Below, piece after piece: positions 1 through 7,439 of a stretch of 54,011 bases of DNA; the stretch's first letter is position 1, and each line of letters opens with the position of its first letter. The position numbers and the translations under genes were made by a program. Under the pieces are notes generated by a model. It saw only the letters and a program-made list of their open reading frames with translations. It had not been told where the DNA came from and made no database searches. Where the stretch lies: assembly GCA_050288085.1 (NCBI GenBank), contig JBNKDD010000006.1:1-54011 (forward strand). Reading direction: 5' to 3'. The stretch comes from JBNKDD01 sp050288085. GTDB lineage: Bacteria; Chloroflexota; Anaerolineae; Aggregatilineales; UBA3940.

Positions 1-1
1 G

Positions 2-325
2 ATGGCGGAGCTGCTTCCCGCACCACAGTTAGATGAATCGGCGTCATTTGGAGATATCCTGATGGCCTGGGGCAACAGTGATGATACTCAATACAACTAC
101 CGGGGAAGTGACATTGGTTACCGGAAGGCTGAGACATTCAATGATGGACACATCAAAGTAACGTTCCGCTATGGTACCCCGGACGACATTATGTATGGAT
201 TTATTTATGGGTACTGTCGGCGGTTTGTTCCAAGTAATGTCCAGTTTGTCATCAAGTACGACGATGACATCATTCGCCACGATCATGGAGGGGAAGAAAC
301 GGTTGTCCATATTACGTGGAACTAG
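2..325 (+). CDS. Hypothetical protein, probably the C-terminal part of a larger gene
   Basis: This reading frame is open from the very start of the window to a TAG at 323-325. Its first ATG is at base 2, so whether it is the true start cannot be judged; the gene is most likely cut by the window edge. The 107 visible residues are soluble, rich in Asp, Tyr and Gly, with no membrane segment and no motif I recognise. The N-terminal stretch FGDILMAWG resembles short repeated modules in chloroflexal secreted or lipoprotein-type proteins, but this is only an impression. It lies upstream of tRNA-Gln on the same strand with no terminator visible between them. Function unknown. Confidence 0.5.
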   Translation: MAELLPAPQLDESASFGDILMAWGNSDDTQYNYRGSDIGYRKAETFNDGHIKVTFRYGTPDDIMYGFIYGYCRRFVPSNVQFVIKYDDDIIRHDHGGEETVVHITWN

Positions 326-355
326 ATTGAACCTATCAGCCTACTAAACAAAACC

Positions 356-384
356 TTGCTCTTCAGAGATGATTGCGTTAAAAT
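356..384 (+). promoter_or_regulatory. Sigma70-type promoter of tRNA-Gln
   Basis: TTGCTC (356-361) and TAAAAT (379-384) are separated by exactly 17 bp, and the tRNA starts 11 bases after the -10 box. The same TTGC-type -35 box appears before other genes in this window (2632, 27174 on the minus strand, 35863), which supports its use here. Confidence 0.55.
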
Positions 385-395
385 TGCCAGCGCAG

Positions 396-467
396 TGGGG
401 GATAGTTTAATTGGCAGAACGACGGGTTCTGGCCCCGTTAGTAGGGGTTCGAGTCCCTTTCCCCCAG
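396..467 (+). tRNA. tRNA-Gln (anticodon CTG)
   Basis: The cloverleaf can be drawn by hand. The acceptor stem 396-402 pairs perfectly with 460-466 and begins with the T1-A72 pair typical of tRNA-Gln. The D stem is 405-408/417-420. The anticodon stem 422-426/434-438 carries the seven-base loop TTCTGGC, with anticodon CTG at 429-431. The T arm 443-447/455-459 has the loop TTCGAGT. The discriminator base is G467, as expected for glutamine. The 3' CCA is not encoded. It reads CAG codons. It is a single-gene unit with its own promoter and a terminator just downstream. Confidence 0.95.
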
Positions 468-474
468 TTAAATG

Positions 475-514
475 AACATTCCAATCTCTAGAGATTGGAA
501 TGTTTTCTTTTTCC
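475..514 (+). terminator. Rho-independent terminator after tRNA-Gln
   Basis: A perfect 30-nt palindrome (475-504, centre CTCTAGAG) is followed by a T-rich tract TTTTCTTTTT. It lies 7 bases after the tRNA. Read on the other strand, it could also end transcription of the convergent gene at 526. Confidence 0.85.
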
Positions 515-525
515 AGGCTGTTCTC

Positions 526-1593
526 TCAAGTTTTTTTAGCTTTTTTGAGGGGGCGGAACTGCCCGCCGCGAACTTCCTGGGCAGGCATGATGATCACAAA
601 GCCGTGCTCATCCTCGGCGCTGACCAGCCTTTTTAGCTGCGCAACCTCCGTCGCCGTGATTGCACTGAGCAGCACCGCCCGCGATTCCCCGGTATACATC
701 CCTGTACCTTCCAGGGCGGTCACACCCCGCTTCATGTCTTCCAGAATATGATCGGCTACCTGCTCGGCCCGATCCGTCACAATCAATGCCATGAACTGCT
801 GGCGGCGGCGGCTGGGCCGGAACCAGGCTCTCTTTTTCTCATCAGTGTAAAGTTTCTTGGTCAGGTCAATGCCCGCCGCCCATGATTCGTTACCAAAGCG
901 CGGCAGCACTTCACCGGATGAGCTTTGGAGAGGTAGAGTTAACAGACCCAGACTGAGCAGCAGAGCATACCAGACGGCAGCGAGGATAAAAATAACCTCA
1001 CCGGGAAATACCCCAATCGCAGCCCGGTTAAGAAACTCAACCAGGGTATAAATGGTGGAGGGATGCTGGCCGAGCTTCAAAATCCAGGCAGCCAGCAGGA
1101 CAAGGTAAATCCACATATAGTTGCGTCGCAGGCGGCGGCCAAGCGCCTCCCACATTGAGATTGGCATACTCGGCTGGAGCAATGACTCGGCGAGCGTCTC
1201 GGCCCAATCTGGTGAGGGCTGGAAAGGCGGAACCAACATCGCGGCGTAGAAGTCGGTTTCCATCAGGCGTACCCGCGAACTCCACAATTCATAATACCGG
1301 TACCGTCGGGCCTCGACGAACCAGAACATAGTAATCAGTAAGGCATTGAGAATGATCAGGCTGTGATGTCCGTCCGGTTGACCAAAGGCAAAAGAGATCG
1401 CCGCCCCGGTAGTGATCACCGCCCAATTAGTAGTTGCGTCGAGGCGCTGCCGCCAGGTATTCGCTCGCGTGATCTCACCCCGGTAAAAGTGAACCATCGC
1501 AGTGTTGAATTCTCCTGGCTCGATTCGATATCCTCGAAAAGTCCAGACAGGGTCAGATGCGTTGTTCTGCTCTTTATCATTCTGTGGAGACAT
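526..1593 (-). CDS. DUF2270 integral membrane protein with C-terminal DUF2179-like domain
   Basis: About 355 residues. The first ~245 match the DUF2270 family of predicted inner-membrane proteins: a conserved soluble start (FNTAMVHFYRGE), then a pair of helices (WAVITTGAAISFAFG and LIILNALLITMFW), a polar loop and a second membrane part with two helices. The last ~90 residues (MALIVTDRAEQVADHIL through FVIIMPAQEV) look like the DUF2179 domain that normally ends YitT family membrane proteins. No biochemical role is known for DUF2270. The frame is open further upstream to a TTG at 1656, but the ATG at 1593 gives the expected N-terminus. The gene converges on the tRNA-Gln unit and diverges from the hydrolase at 1686. 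Confidence 0.75.
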   Translation of the reverse strand: MSPQNDKEQNNASDPVWTFRGYRIEPGEFNTAMVHFYRGEITRANTWRQRLDATTNWAVITTGAAISFAFGQPDGHHSLIILNALLITMFWFVEARRYRYYELWSSRVRLMETDFYAAMLVPPFQPSPDWAETLAESLLQPSMPISMWEALGRRLRRNYMWIYLVLLAAWILKLGQHPSTIYTLVEFLNRAAIGVFPGEVIFILAAVWYALLLSLGLLTLPLQSSSGEVLPRFGNESWAAGIDLTKKLYTDEKKRAWFRPSRRRQQFMALIVTDRAEQVADHILEDMKRGVTALEGTGMYTGESRAVLLSAITATEVAQLKRLVSAEDEHGFVIIMPAQEVRGGQFRPLKKAKKT

Positions 1594-1685
1594 TCTCGTT
1601 AGCTTTCCCTGGCAGCTATAGCCCTTTCGATCATTATACATTAAACGAACTTTCAATGGTTTGAGGATAAATCAGGAGGTGTTCT

Positions 1686-2540
1686 ATGTGGGAAACGCAA
1701 ACGCAGGTCGTGAATGGACAACAGGTTGCTTATCTACAAAGGGGCAAAGGTGCCCCGCTGATTCTGCTGCATGGCTTTCCAACCTCATCATATCTTTTTC
1801 ATGGGATGGTACCGATCCTGGCAGAGTACTTTACGGTCTATGCGCTTGATCTACTGGGTTATGGTGATTCAGTGGTTAGTCCCACAACACCCATTCACCT
1901 CGAAGCGCAGGCCGACATGGTGATCGCCTTCGCCAGAAAATTGGGGTTAAGCCCATTTACGCTGATCGGCCACGACCTGGGTGGGGGCATTGCCCAGATC
2001 ATCGGGTTGAACCACCCGGAAGTACTTCACCGCATGGTGTGGATCAATACCGTGATGGATGATAATTTCCCCATCGCCCGTATCCTGGCCTTGAACTATG
2101 CGCTCTATCTGCCGGGTGTGCTGGCTCTGCTCAAACACAGCCCCATCCTGAAAATCTGGGCAAAGAGTAATGCCGGTATCAAAGATGGGGTGGTGGATAA
2201 ATCGGTGGTTGATCAGACTGCCTTAACCCACTTTATGTACGATCCCTTTCTCAACACCCCGGAAGGAGTCGAACGCTTTGGGCAGGCAGTCCGAGCACAA
2301 ATAGAAAATGGGCAGATCACCCGCAAGATCGCGCCATCATTGGGCGAGATAACTACCCCGACCCTGCTGCTCTGGGGTCAGGACGATCCGTTCTTTTCAC
2401 AGAAGTGGCCCCAGCGACTGGTTGAAGAAGTACCCGGCATTCAATCCTTTCATAATATCCCCGACACCGGTCACTTCTGCCCACTGGAGAAACCGTCTTT
2501 GATCGCGGATCATATTATTCAATTCCTGAGCCAGAGCTAG
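1686..2540 (+). CDS. Alpha/beta hydrolase of the haloalkane dehalogenase / epoxide hydrolase type
   Basis: 284 residues of an alpha/beta-hydrolase fold. The oxyanion strand LLHGFPTSSY lies near residue 28. The nucleophile elbow is GHDLGGG with Asp97 rather than Ser, which in this superfamily points to haloalkane dehalogenases, epoxide hydrolases and fluoroacetate dehalogenases, which form an aspartyl-ester intermediate. A late acid in LLWGQDDPFF and the catalytic His263 in DTGHFCPLEKP complete the triad. The lid region (~125-200) is hydrophobic. There is no signal peptide, so it is cytoplasmic. A perfect AGGAGGT at 1674-1680 sits 5 bases before the ATG. Substrate cannot be told from the sequence. 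It stands alone on its strand. Confidence 0.85.
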   Translation: MWETQTQVVNGQQVAYLQRGKGAPLILLHGFPTSSYLFHGMVPILAEYFTVYALDLLGYGDSVVSPTTPIHLEAQADMVIAFARKLGLSPFTLIGHDLGGGIAQIIGLNHPEVLHRMVWINTVMDDNFPIARILALNYALYLPGVLALLKHSPILKIWAKSNAGIKDGVVDKSVVDQTALTHFMYDPFLNTPEGVERFGQAVRAQIENGQITRKIAPSLGEITTPTLLLWGQDDPFFSQKWPQRLVEEVPGIQSFHNIPDTGHFCPLEKPSLIADHIIQFLSQS

Positions 2541-2546
2541 TTGTGT

Positions 2547-2610
2547 GCGGGAAGTACACTTGCCGGGAATCTCATCGGCGTTGTCGATCCCCAGCAAGTG
2601 TACTTCCTGC
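2547..2610. repeat. Long inverted repeat downstream of the hydrolase gene
   Basis: Arms 2547-2563 and 2594-2610 pair over 17 positions (14 perfect, core GGAAGTACACTTGC, plus three flanking pairs with one G-T). The 30-nt spacer itself contains GGGA/TCCC. There is no T tract, so it is not a standard terminator; it could be a REP-type or MITE-like hairpin, or an mRNA 3'-end stabiliser. Confidence 0.65.
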
Positions 2611-2631
2611 ATGAGAACTCAATGGGACTCG

Positions 2632-2659
2632 TTGCTGATATGAGTTGGCAGGCTATAAT
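2632..2659 (+). promoter_or_regulatory. Promoter of the methyltransferase gene
   Basis: TTGCTG (2632-2637) and a perfect TATAAT (2654-2659) are spaced by 16 bp. Transcription would start near 2666, leaving a leader of about 95 nt before the ATG at 2760. Confidence 0.5.
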
Positions 2660-2759
2660 TTCGACGTGGGTTAGCATCCCTGAGTGATAACCGCCCCGAA
2701 AGCCCCCTAGTTTCAACTGTGGGGAGTTGCTATATTCTCTCTAATATGAGGTCCTTTTT

Positions 2760-3620
2760 ATGCCAATTAAACTCCATTCACTAGGTCGACTGGTTAAGTC
2801 ATTCCATCAATTACCAATTTATTGGAAACTCCGAGATAAAAAATGGGCTGGGCTGCGAGTGGCTTACTCATCGCCTGATGCTGTTAAATGCCTACGTTGT
2901 TTGTTTCCAAATCAAACTGATATTACGGCTGATCATGTGCAAGCTCACTTTGATGAACTTGTCAATTATGCTCCATTACGCGATGCAGTGAATTCACACC
3001 CTGAGATATTTGAACAAGGTTTTACATCGTGGGTTCATGAGCAAGCGTATGCAGATGTTTTGTTCTGTTTTATTGCACTACGCATCATGAAACCAGATGT
3101 CGTTATTGAAACAGGCTGCCTGACAGGTTGGGATTCATCTCTTATTCTGTTAGCTTTGCACTTGAATCAGAAAGGGCAGCTTTACAGTGTTGATCTCCCC
3201 ATGGATGAAGTCCGGCATCATCATAAAACAGTGCCGGCACCTTTACAAAATGGTTTCCTGGTACCGGACAGTTTACGGGAGCGATGGACTTTATGTCTGG
3301 GCGATACCAGGACTGAGCTCATGCCACTCCTTAAAAAGGTTCAGACAATTGATGTCTTCTTTCATGACTCACTCCACACTTACGATCATATGATGTGGGA
3401 GTTTACAGCCGCCTGGCCGCATCTCTCGGATCGCGGAATCTTGATTTGTGATGATATTGCATGGAACACGTCATTTGGTGACTTTGCTGAGGCAATGGAC
3501 ACTTCTATAGTTCTTCATACCAGCAATTACAATTTCGGTGTTCTTACAAAGCAGTCAAACTGGCATAAAGGTAATGTACAAGATATCGGTCGCAAGCTTT
3601 ATGCGGAAAACCCGTACTGA
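2760..3620 (+). CDS. Class I SAM-dependent methyltransferase (Methyltransf_24-like)
   Basis: 286 residues. The SAM-binding motif I appears as VVIETGCLTGWDSS (~residue 118), followed by the acidic end of strand 2 in LYSVDLP. The later block VFFHDSLHTYDHMMWEF and the motif LICDDIAWNTSF are typical of small-molecule or sugar methyltransferases of the Methyltransf_24 / cephalosporin-hydroxylase-like group, where these His/Asp residues can hold a metal. No membrane segment, so it is soluble. The gene is visibly AT-richer and uses more A/T-ending codons than its neighbours, and it is flanked by a long inverted repeat, so it may have been acquired. GAGGT lies a few bases before the ATG. The acceptor substrate is unknown. 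Confidence 0.75.
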   Translation: MPIKLHSLGRLVKSFHQLPIYWKLRDKKWAGLRVAYSSPDAVKCLRCLFPNQTDITADHVQAHFDELVNYAPLRDAVNSHPEIFEQGFTSWVHEQAYADVLFCFIALRIMKPDVVIETGCLTGWDSSLILLALHLNQKGQLYSVDLPMDEVRHHHKTVPAPLQNGFLVPDSLRERWTLCLGDTRTELMPLLKKVQTIDVFFHDSLHTYDHMMWEFTAAWPHLSDRGILICDDIAWNTSFGDFAEAMDTSIVLHTSNYNFGVLTKQSNWHKGNVQDIGRKLYAENPY

Positions 3621-3704
3621 CCGATCAGCATTAGAGGCATCATTCTCCTGTATGCAGTTACGATACCACTCTTCTCCTGCCTACTTGAATGACTTCGGGT
3701 CTTT

Positions 3705-3733
3705 TTGACAATCTGGCCCGACCTGCTTACAGT
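3705..3733 (+). promoter_or_regulatory. Consensus promoter of the ECF sigma gene
   Basis: A perfect TTGACA (3705-3710), 17 bp, and TACAGT (3728-3733). The predicted start near 3740 lies only about 12 bases before the ATG at 3752, so the mRNA would be nearly leaderless. This supports the ATG at 3752 over the in-frame upstream start at 3689. A housekeeping-type promoter suggests a basal level of sigma factor and does not exclude a second, self-recognised promoter. Confidence 0.6.
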
Positions 3734-3751
3734 ATATGCTCGGATGCGATT

Positions 3752-4348
3752 ATGGATGAGGCAGCTCTAATTCAAGATGCCCAGCAGGGCAATGTAAACG
3801 CTTATAATACGCTGGTTCTGCATTATCAGAGCCAGGCATATAACGTTGCCTACCGGATTATGGGCGATGTTGATTCGGCTGCTGATGCCACCCAGGAAGC
3901 CTTTATCTCAGCTTACAAAGCAATCGAGCGCTTCCGAGGGGGATCGTTTCGGGCCTGGCTGCTGCGCATCGTGACCAATGCCTGTTACGACGAACTGCGC
4001 CGCCGCAAGCGCCGCCCTCAGGCTGCATTGGAAGCGCTCCACGTTGAAGATCCCTCACCGGATGCTACACTGATAAGCCACCCGGAAAACCCGGAAAGCT
4101 ACACCCAACGCATGGAACTTCAATCTGCTATTAAAGGTTGTATCGAAGACCTGCCCGATGATCAGCGGTTGGTAGCCGTTCTGTGTGACATTGAGGGGCT
4201 GAGTTATGATGAGATTGCCGAGGTAGCAGGGGTCGCGCTGGGAACGGTCAAATCCCGATTGAGTCGATCCAGATCGCGTTTGAGAGACTGTTTGCAAGGG
4301 TTTGCGGAACTTTTACCCTCTGCATACCGTCTTAAGAGTGAAATGTAA
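3752..4348 (+). CDS. RNA polymerase ECF-type sigma factor (sigma-E family)
   Basis: 198 residues. Region 2 (YNTLVLHYQSQAYNVAYRIM ... DATQEAFISAYKAIERF ... FRAWLLRIVTNACYDELRRR) contains the core-binding and -10 recognition helices. Region 4 (DLPDDQRLVAVLCDIEGLSY, then EIAEVAGVALGTVKSRLSR) has the helix-turn-helix that reads -35 elements. Sigma-70 region 3 is absent, as in all ECF factors. It directs RNA polymerase to a special promoter set, probably in response to an envelope signal, because the next gene, 26 bases downstream, encodes a membrane protein with an anti-sigma-like N-terminus. Regions 2 and 4 are complete, with no sign of decay. The start at ATG 3752 is chosen from the promoter position. 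Confidence 0.9.
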   Translation: MDEAALIQDAQQGNVNAYNTLVLHYQSQAYNVAYRIMGDVDSAADATQEAFISAYKAIERFRGGSFRAWLLRIVTNACYDELRRRKRRPQAALEALHVEDPSPDATLISHPENPESYTQRMELQSAIKGCIEDLPDDQRLVAVLCDIEGLSYDEIAEVAGVALGTVKSRLSRSRSRLRDCLQGFAELLPSAYRLKSEM

Positions 4349-4374
4349 GCAAGCATAGAATCGTTGATACGGAA

Positions 4375-5460
4375 ATGAGCACGGCACTGAACGAACAAGA
4401 CCTGATCCTTTTGAATGCCTACCTGGACGATGAGTTATCGACCGGGGAAAAAGAGGCATTTGAGCAGCGGCTCATCCTGGAGCCTGCTTTGCAGGCCGAA
4501 CTTGAGTCACTGCGGGTGACGGTTGCCATGCTGCAAATGGCAGAGCGTGTGCCCGTACCGCGCAATTTCACCCTTGATCCGGTTCAATACGCCCCCCCTG
4601 AAAAAGCCGGGTTGCTGGCCCGGTTAGGGTTGGGAGGGATACCCCGCCTGGTGACTGCCGGAGCGGCTCTGCTGGTAGTATTTGTGTGTGTTGGTGTCAT
4701 GATTATGGGCGGTGGGCTTGGCGGTGGCATGAACGACGCCTCGAGTGTCGCCGAAGAACCCATGTTCGCCGTCGAGCAGGCCGCCCCAGCGGAAGAGTTA
4801 GGAGCTGCGCCTGTCGAAGCTCCTGATGGGGAACGGTCAGCAGAGCAACAAACCGGCGAGCCTATCCCCGACGCTCTGGCCCCGCAGGCTGCGGCTGAGG
4901 AAGAGGAACCCGTCGAAGAACTCCCCGAAGCAGCTGTCGTTGAAGAGGGTGCCGCAGCAGCCGCTGTCGCAGAAGATTCTGCCAATGAAGAACCGGCTGA
5001 AGAAGAAGCCATGGCGGAAGAGTTTGTGCAAATGCCCAGTGAATTGCCACCGGGTACAGGTACAGGTATGGGCGGCGGTTTCGGTGGCGGGGCTGGTAAT
5101 GGTGAGGAGGCTCAGGCCGCCGCACTACCAACACAAACTATCCCAACTTATTCACCCACTCCGGCCCCACAAGCCACGCTGCCACCAGCTTCAACGATGG
5201 TCGCCGAAGCACCCGACCAGGATGATGGCGCACAAGAATCACAAGACACCTATGCTGACGAGGCGGGAGAAACCGCCAAAGCATTTGATGCCCAACCTGC
5301 CGAACAGCCACCGGCTGAACCGGTAGCAGCAACAGAGGCCACATCCGAGGAGCCGATTCTTCCCAACTGGGCTATCGGTCTGGCTGCGGTGATCGGTTTA
5401 CTTGTGGTCCTGCTGGTTAGCCTGAGTATCGTCATTCTCGTTCGTCGGCGCTCCTCGTGA
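4375..5460 (+). CDS. Anti-sigma-factor-like membrane protein with long Pro/Glu/Ala-rich linker
   Basis: 361 residues. Residues 1-60 follow the pattern of anti-sigma domains (LLNAYLDDELSTGEKEAFEQ, then PALQAELESL), but the usual zinc motif HxxxCxxC is missing: Ala and Leu replace the cysteines. A membrane helix follows (~97-115, LVTAGAALLVVFVCVGVMI), then ~210 residues rich in Glu, Ala, Pro, Thr and Gly that are probably disordered and outside the cell, and a second membrane helix (~330-355) with an RRRSS tail. By context it should hold the ECF factor of the preceding gene at the membrane; release would need cleavage or a conformational change. The stop codon overlaps the GTG of the Nudix gene by 4 bp, so their translation is probably coupled. 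Confidence 0.7.
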   Translation: MSTALNEQDLILLNAYLDDELSTGEKEAFEQRLILEPALQAELESLRVTVAMLQMAERVPVPRNFTLDPVQYAPPEKAGLLARLGLGGIPRLVTAGAALLVVFVCVGVMIMGGGLGGGMNDASSVAEEPMFAVEQAAPAEELGAAPVEAPDGERSAEQQTGEPIPDALAPQAAAEEEEPVEELPEAAVVEEGAAAAAVAEDSANEEPAEEEAMAEEFVQMPSELPPGTGTGMGGGFGGGAGNGEEAQAAALPTQTIPTYSPTPAPQATLPPASTMVAEAPDQDDGAQESQDTYADEAGETAKAFDAQPAEQPPAEPVAATEATSEEPILPNWAIGLAAVIGLLVVLLVSLSIVILVRRRSS

Positions 5461-5972
5461 CAGACCCCCGCGACATGCACTTTTGCCCGCGCTGCGGGAA
5501 CCCACTCACGGATGCATTCAAATTTGGTAGTATGCATCGCTTTTGTACGTCCTGCGGTTTTGTCCACTTCCACGATCCAAAAGTGGCAGCGGTGGTATTT
5601 ATCACGCAAAATGGACGCGTATTGATGGTCAGGCGGCGAATGGACCCAGAACAAGGCAAATGGGCTTTGCCTGCCGGATTTATCGATTTTGGCGAAGACC
5701 CGCGTGAGGCTGCCATCCGTGAAGTCAAAGAAGAAACCGGCCTGGATGTACACATCACCCGTTTAATCGACGTATTGGGCCCGGAGAAAGCCGGTGGGGC
5801 CAGCATCGTGATCCTGTTTGAAGCTGAGGTAGTTGGTGGTACACTCACTGCCCAGGACGATGTTGACAGGGCGGTTCTCTTTTCGCCTGACGACATCCCC
5901 ATAGACGAGATCGCCTTCCACAGCACACGACTGATGTTGGAACGTTGGCAGGACAGCCGGAACGAGGCGTAA
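5457..5972 (+). CDS. Nudix hydrolase with N-terminal zinc ribbon (NudC-like)
   Basis: 171 residues. An N-terminal zinc ribbon (CPRCGNPL ... CTSCGFVHF) is followed by a Nudix fold with a complete Nudix box, GFIDFGEDPREAAIREVKEE then TGL, whose glutamates bind the catalytic Mg. Zinc-ribbon Nudix proteins of this size are related to NADH pyrophosphatase (NudC) and to ADP-ribose pyrophosphatases; the NudC signature SQPWPFPxS is not present, so a nucleoside-diphosphate-X substrate is all that can be said. The start is GTG, overlapping the anti-sigma gene by 4 bp. It is probably the third gene of the sigma operon. Soluble, cytoplasmic. Confidence 0.85.
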   Translation: MTDPRDMHFCPRCGNPLTDAFKFGSMHRFCTSCGFVHFHDPKVAAVVFITQNGRVLMVRRRMDPEQGKWALPAGFIDFGEDPREAAIREVKEETGLDVHITRLIDVLGPEKAGGASIVILFEAEVVGGTLTAQDDVDRAVLFSPDDIPIDEIAFHSTRLMLERWQDSRNEA

Positions 5973-5973
5973 G

Positions 5974-7275
5974 ATGTTCGCGGAATTGATAAATAATTAC
6001 GGAACTGAATTACTTATTATCGCGCTGGTAATTGGGGTGGTCGTTGGCCTGATCCTTTTCTGGCGGGCGCGTGGGCGGCACATTGACCGGCTGCGGCGTG
6101 TGCTGCGCGGCGAAGTTCCCATCCCTGAATCGCTCAAGGAGCGGCTGGCGAAGGTATTTAATGCCAACACGGCTGAATTCGCTGCTGTCGGAACGGTGAC
6201 CTTTGTCGATCTGGCCTGGCACTACAGCATGGCCGATCCGGCGATCTGGGATCATTTTCACGGCCCGGCAGCCGATCACATCACCGAGGCCGTCCAAAAC
6301 CTGGATGTACTTAAGTCAACCCTGGGTGATAAAGCCGTTCCCGTTGTCGATCATATTCTGGATTATTTTCAGCAGGTCGAGGCCACGCAGGTCTTCCACG
6401 ATCTGGTTCATGCCTTGCCGGGTTTTACAGATGCGGCCCCAGTCGTGTTAGAGGGGAAAGCCTCACTGATCGATCAACTGGTCGATCATTCTGCAACAGT
6501 CGCCAGCGTGGAGTCAAAAATCAGCGCGGCGGGTGATGTCGCCACAGGCGGGTTGAATCTCTTACACCACATCCCATTTGTTACGATTGGCTTTGCTTCT
6601 TACCGTGCCTGGCGGCGCGGCCAGAAAGGAACCGCCCTCAAGCGCAATCTCGAATTCGGAGCGATTGAGGTAACCACCAGGACTAGCGGCGGCTTGATCG
6701 GCGGGCAGGTGGGCGGCGTCATTGGAACGTTTATCGCGCCCGGTGTGGGAACCATTGTGGGCAGCGTTACCGGGGCAGTCGCCGGGACATTTGGTGGCGC
6801 TCACCTGGGCGAAGCCTTCAAAAAGAGGCGTATCAAAAAGGCCCAGCAAGACCTGGACACCTCGCTCACCGAGTTAGGCCGGACCTACCTGGAAGATCAA
6901 TACGTCGATCTGGCAAATGTTTTTGTCGAGCAAGAACAGGAGTACATCGAAAACTTACAGAAAAACCAGCGCCGCTTACACCGCTATGCCACCCCCTGGC
7001 GGGTGATCTGGCCGGATCAAAAACTCATCCTGTTCCAGGAAACGGTTGCGATGGCCCAGGACCGGCTGGGAAATATCAAGCAGGGAACCATCGACGCCCT
7101 CGACCGGCTGGCGTATATGCGCGATCAGAAACAGCACCGCGAACTGGGAATCATCCTGTGGAGCGACCCGGCCCTGTGCCAGCAGCTCCCCTGCGATGCT
7201 CACAAGATCGAAGTTGTTCGAGAGGCCAATGACCGGATGCGCTATGAACTGGCGCAGTTTGGCATTGCGGCCTGA
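5974..7275 (+). CDS. Hypothetical membrane protein with glycine-zipper segment
   Basis: 433 residues, starting one base after the Nudix stop; its ribosome site (GAGGCG) lies inside the end of that gene. A membrane helix is at ~10-28 (ELLIIALVIGVVVGLILFW). A long helical soluble part follows. Residues ~230-275 are an extreme Gly/Val/Ala stretch (GGLIGGQVGGVIGTFIAPG, VGTIVGSVTGAVAGTFGGAH) that resembles glycine zippers, which insert into or oligomerise in membranes, and it ends in a basic cluster KKRRIKK. The C-terminus is coiled-coil-like (QEQEYIENLQKNQRRL). I do not recognise a family. Tight packing after the sigma/anti-sigma/Nudix genes suggests a role in the same envelope response. Confidence 0.6.
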   Translation: MFAELINNYGTELLIIALVIGVVVGLILFWRARGRHIDRLRRVLRGEVPIPESLKERLAKVFNANTAEFAAVGTVTFVDLAWHYSMADPAIWDHFHGPAADHITEAVQNLDVLKSTLGDKAVPVVDHILDYFQQVEATQVFHDLVHALPGFTDAAPVVLEGKASLIDQLVDHSATVASVESKISAAGDVATGGLNLLHHIPFVTIGFASYRAWRRGQKGTALKRNLEFGAIEVTTRTSGGLIGGQVGGVIGTFIAPGVGTIVGSVTGAVAGTFGGAHLGEAFKKRRIKKAQQDLDTSLTELGRTYLEDQYVDLANVFVEQEQEYIENLQKNQRRLHRYATPWRVIWPDQKLILFQETVAMAQDRLGNIKQGTIDALDRLAYMRDQKQHRELGIILWSDPALCQQLPCDAHKIEVVREANDRMRYELAQFGIAA

Positions 7276-7439
7276 CATTTTCCCATATTCAGCAGATCGC
7301 AATTGGAAACGCATGTCGATCTACCCCTGACCGACCACTCTTAGCTTCCAAAAGTTGTCTAAAAAAATCAGTTGCTTTTTGCTGTGGAACCCAATATTGG
7401 CAGCCAGTCTATACGCGTTGCCCATAACAAGGCGGAACC

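Noticed and set aside
4584..5012. Long Ser/Ala-rich open frame on the minus strand inside the anti-sigma gene
   Set aside because: It is low-complexity and arises from GC-rich Glu/Ala/Pro codons read in reverse; no ribosome site and no family pattern.
4826..5326. Basic Lys/Pro/His-rich open frame on the plus strand in the same region
   Set aside because: Frame-shifted reading of the Pro/Glu/Ala repeats of the anti-sigma gene; composition is that of a shadow frame.
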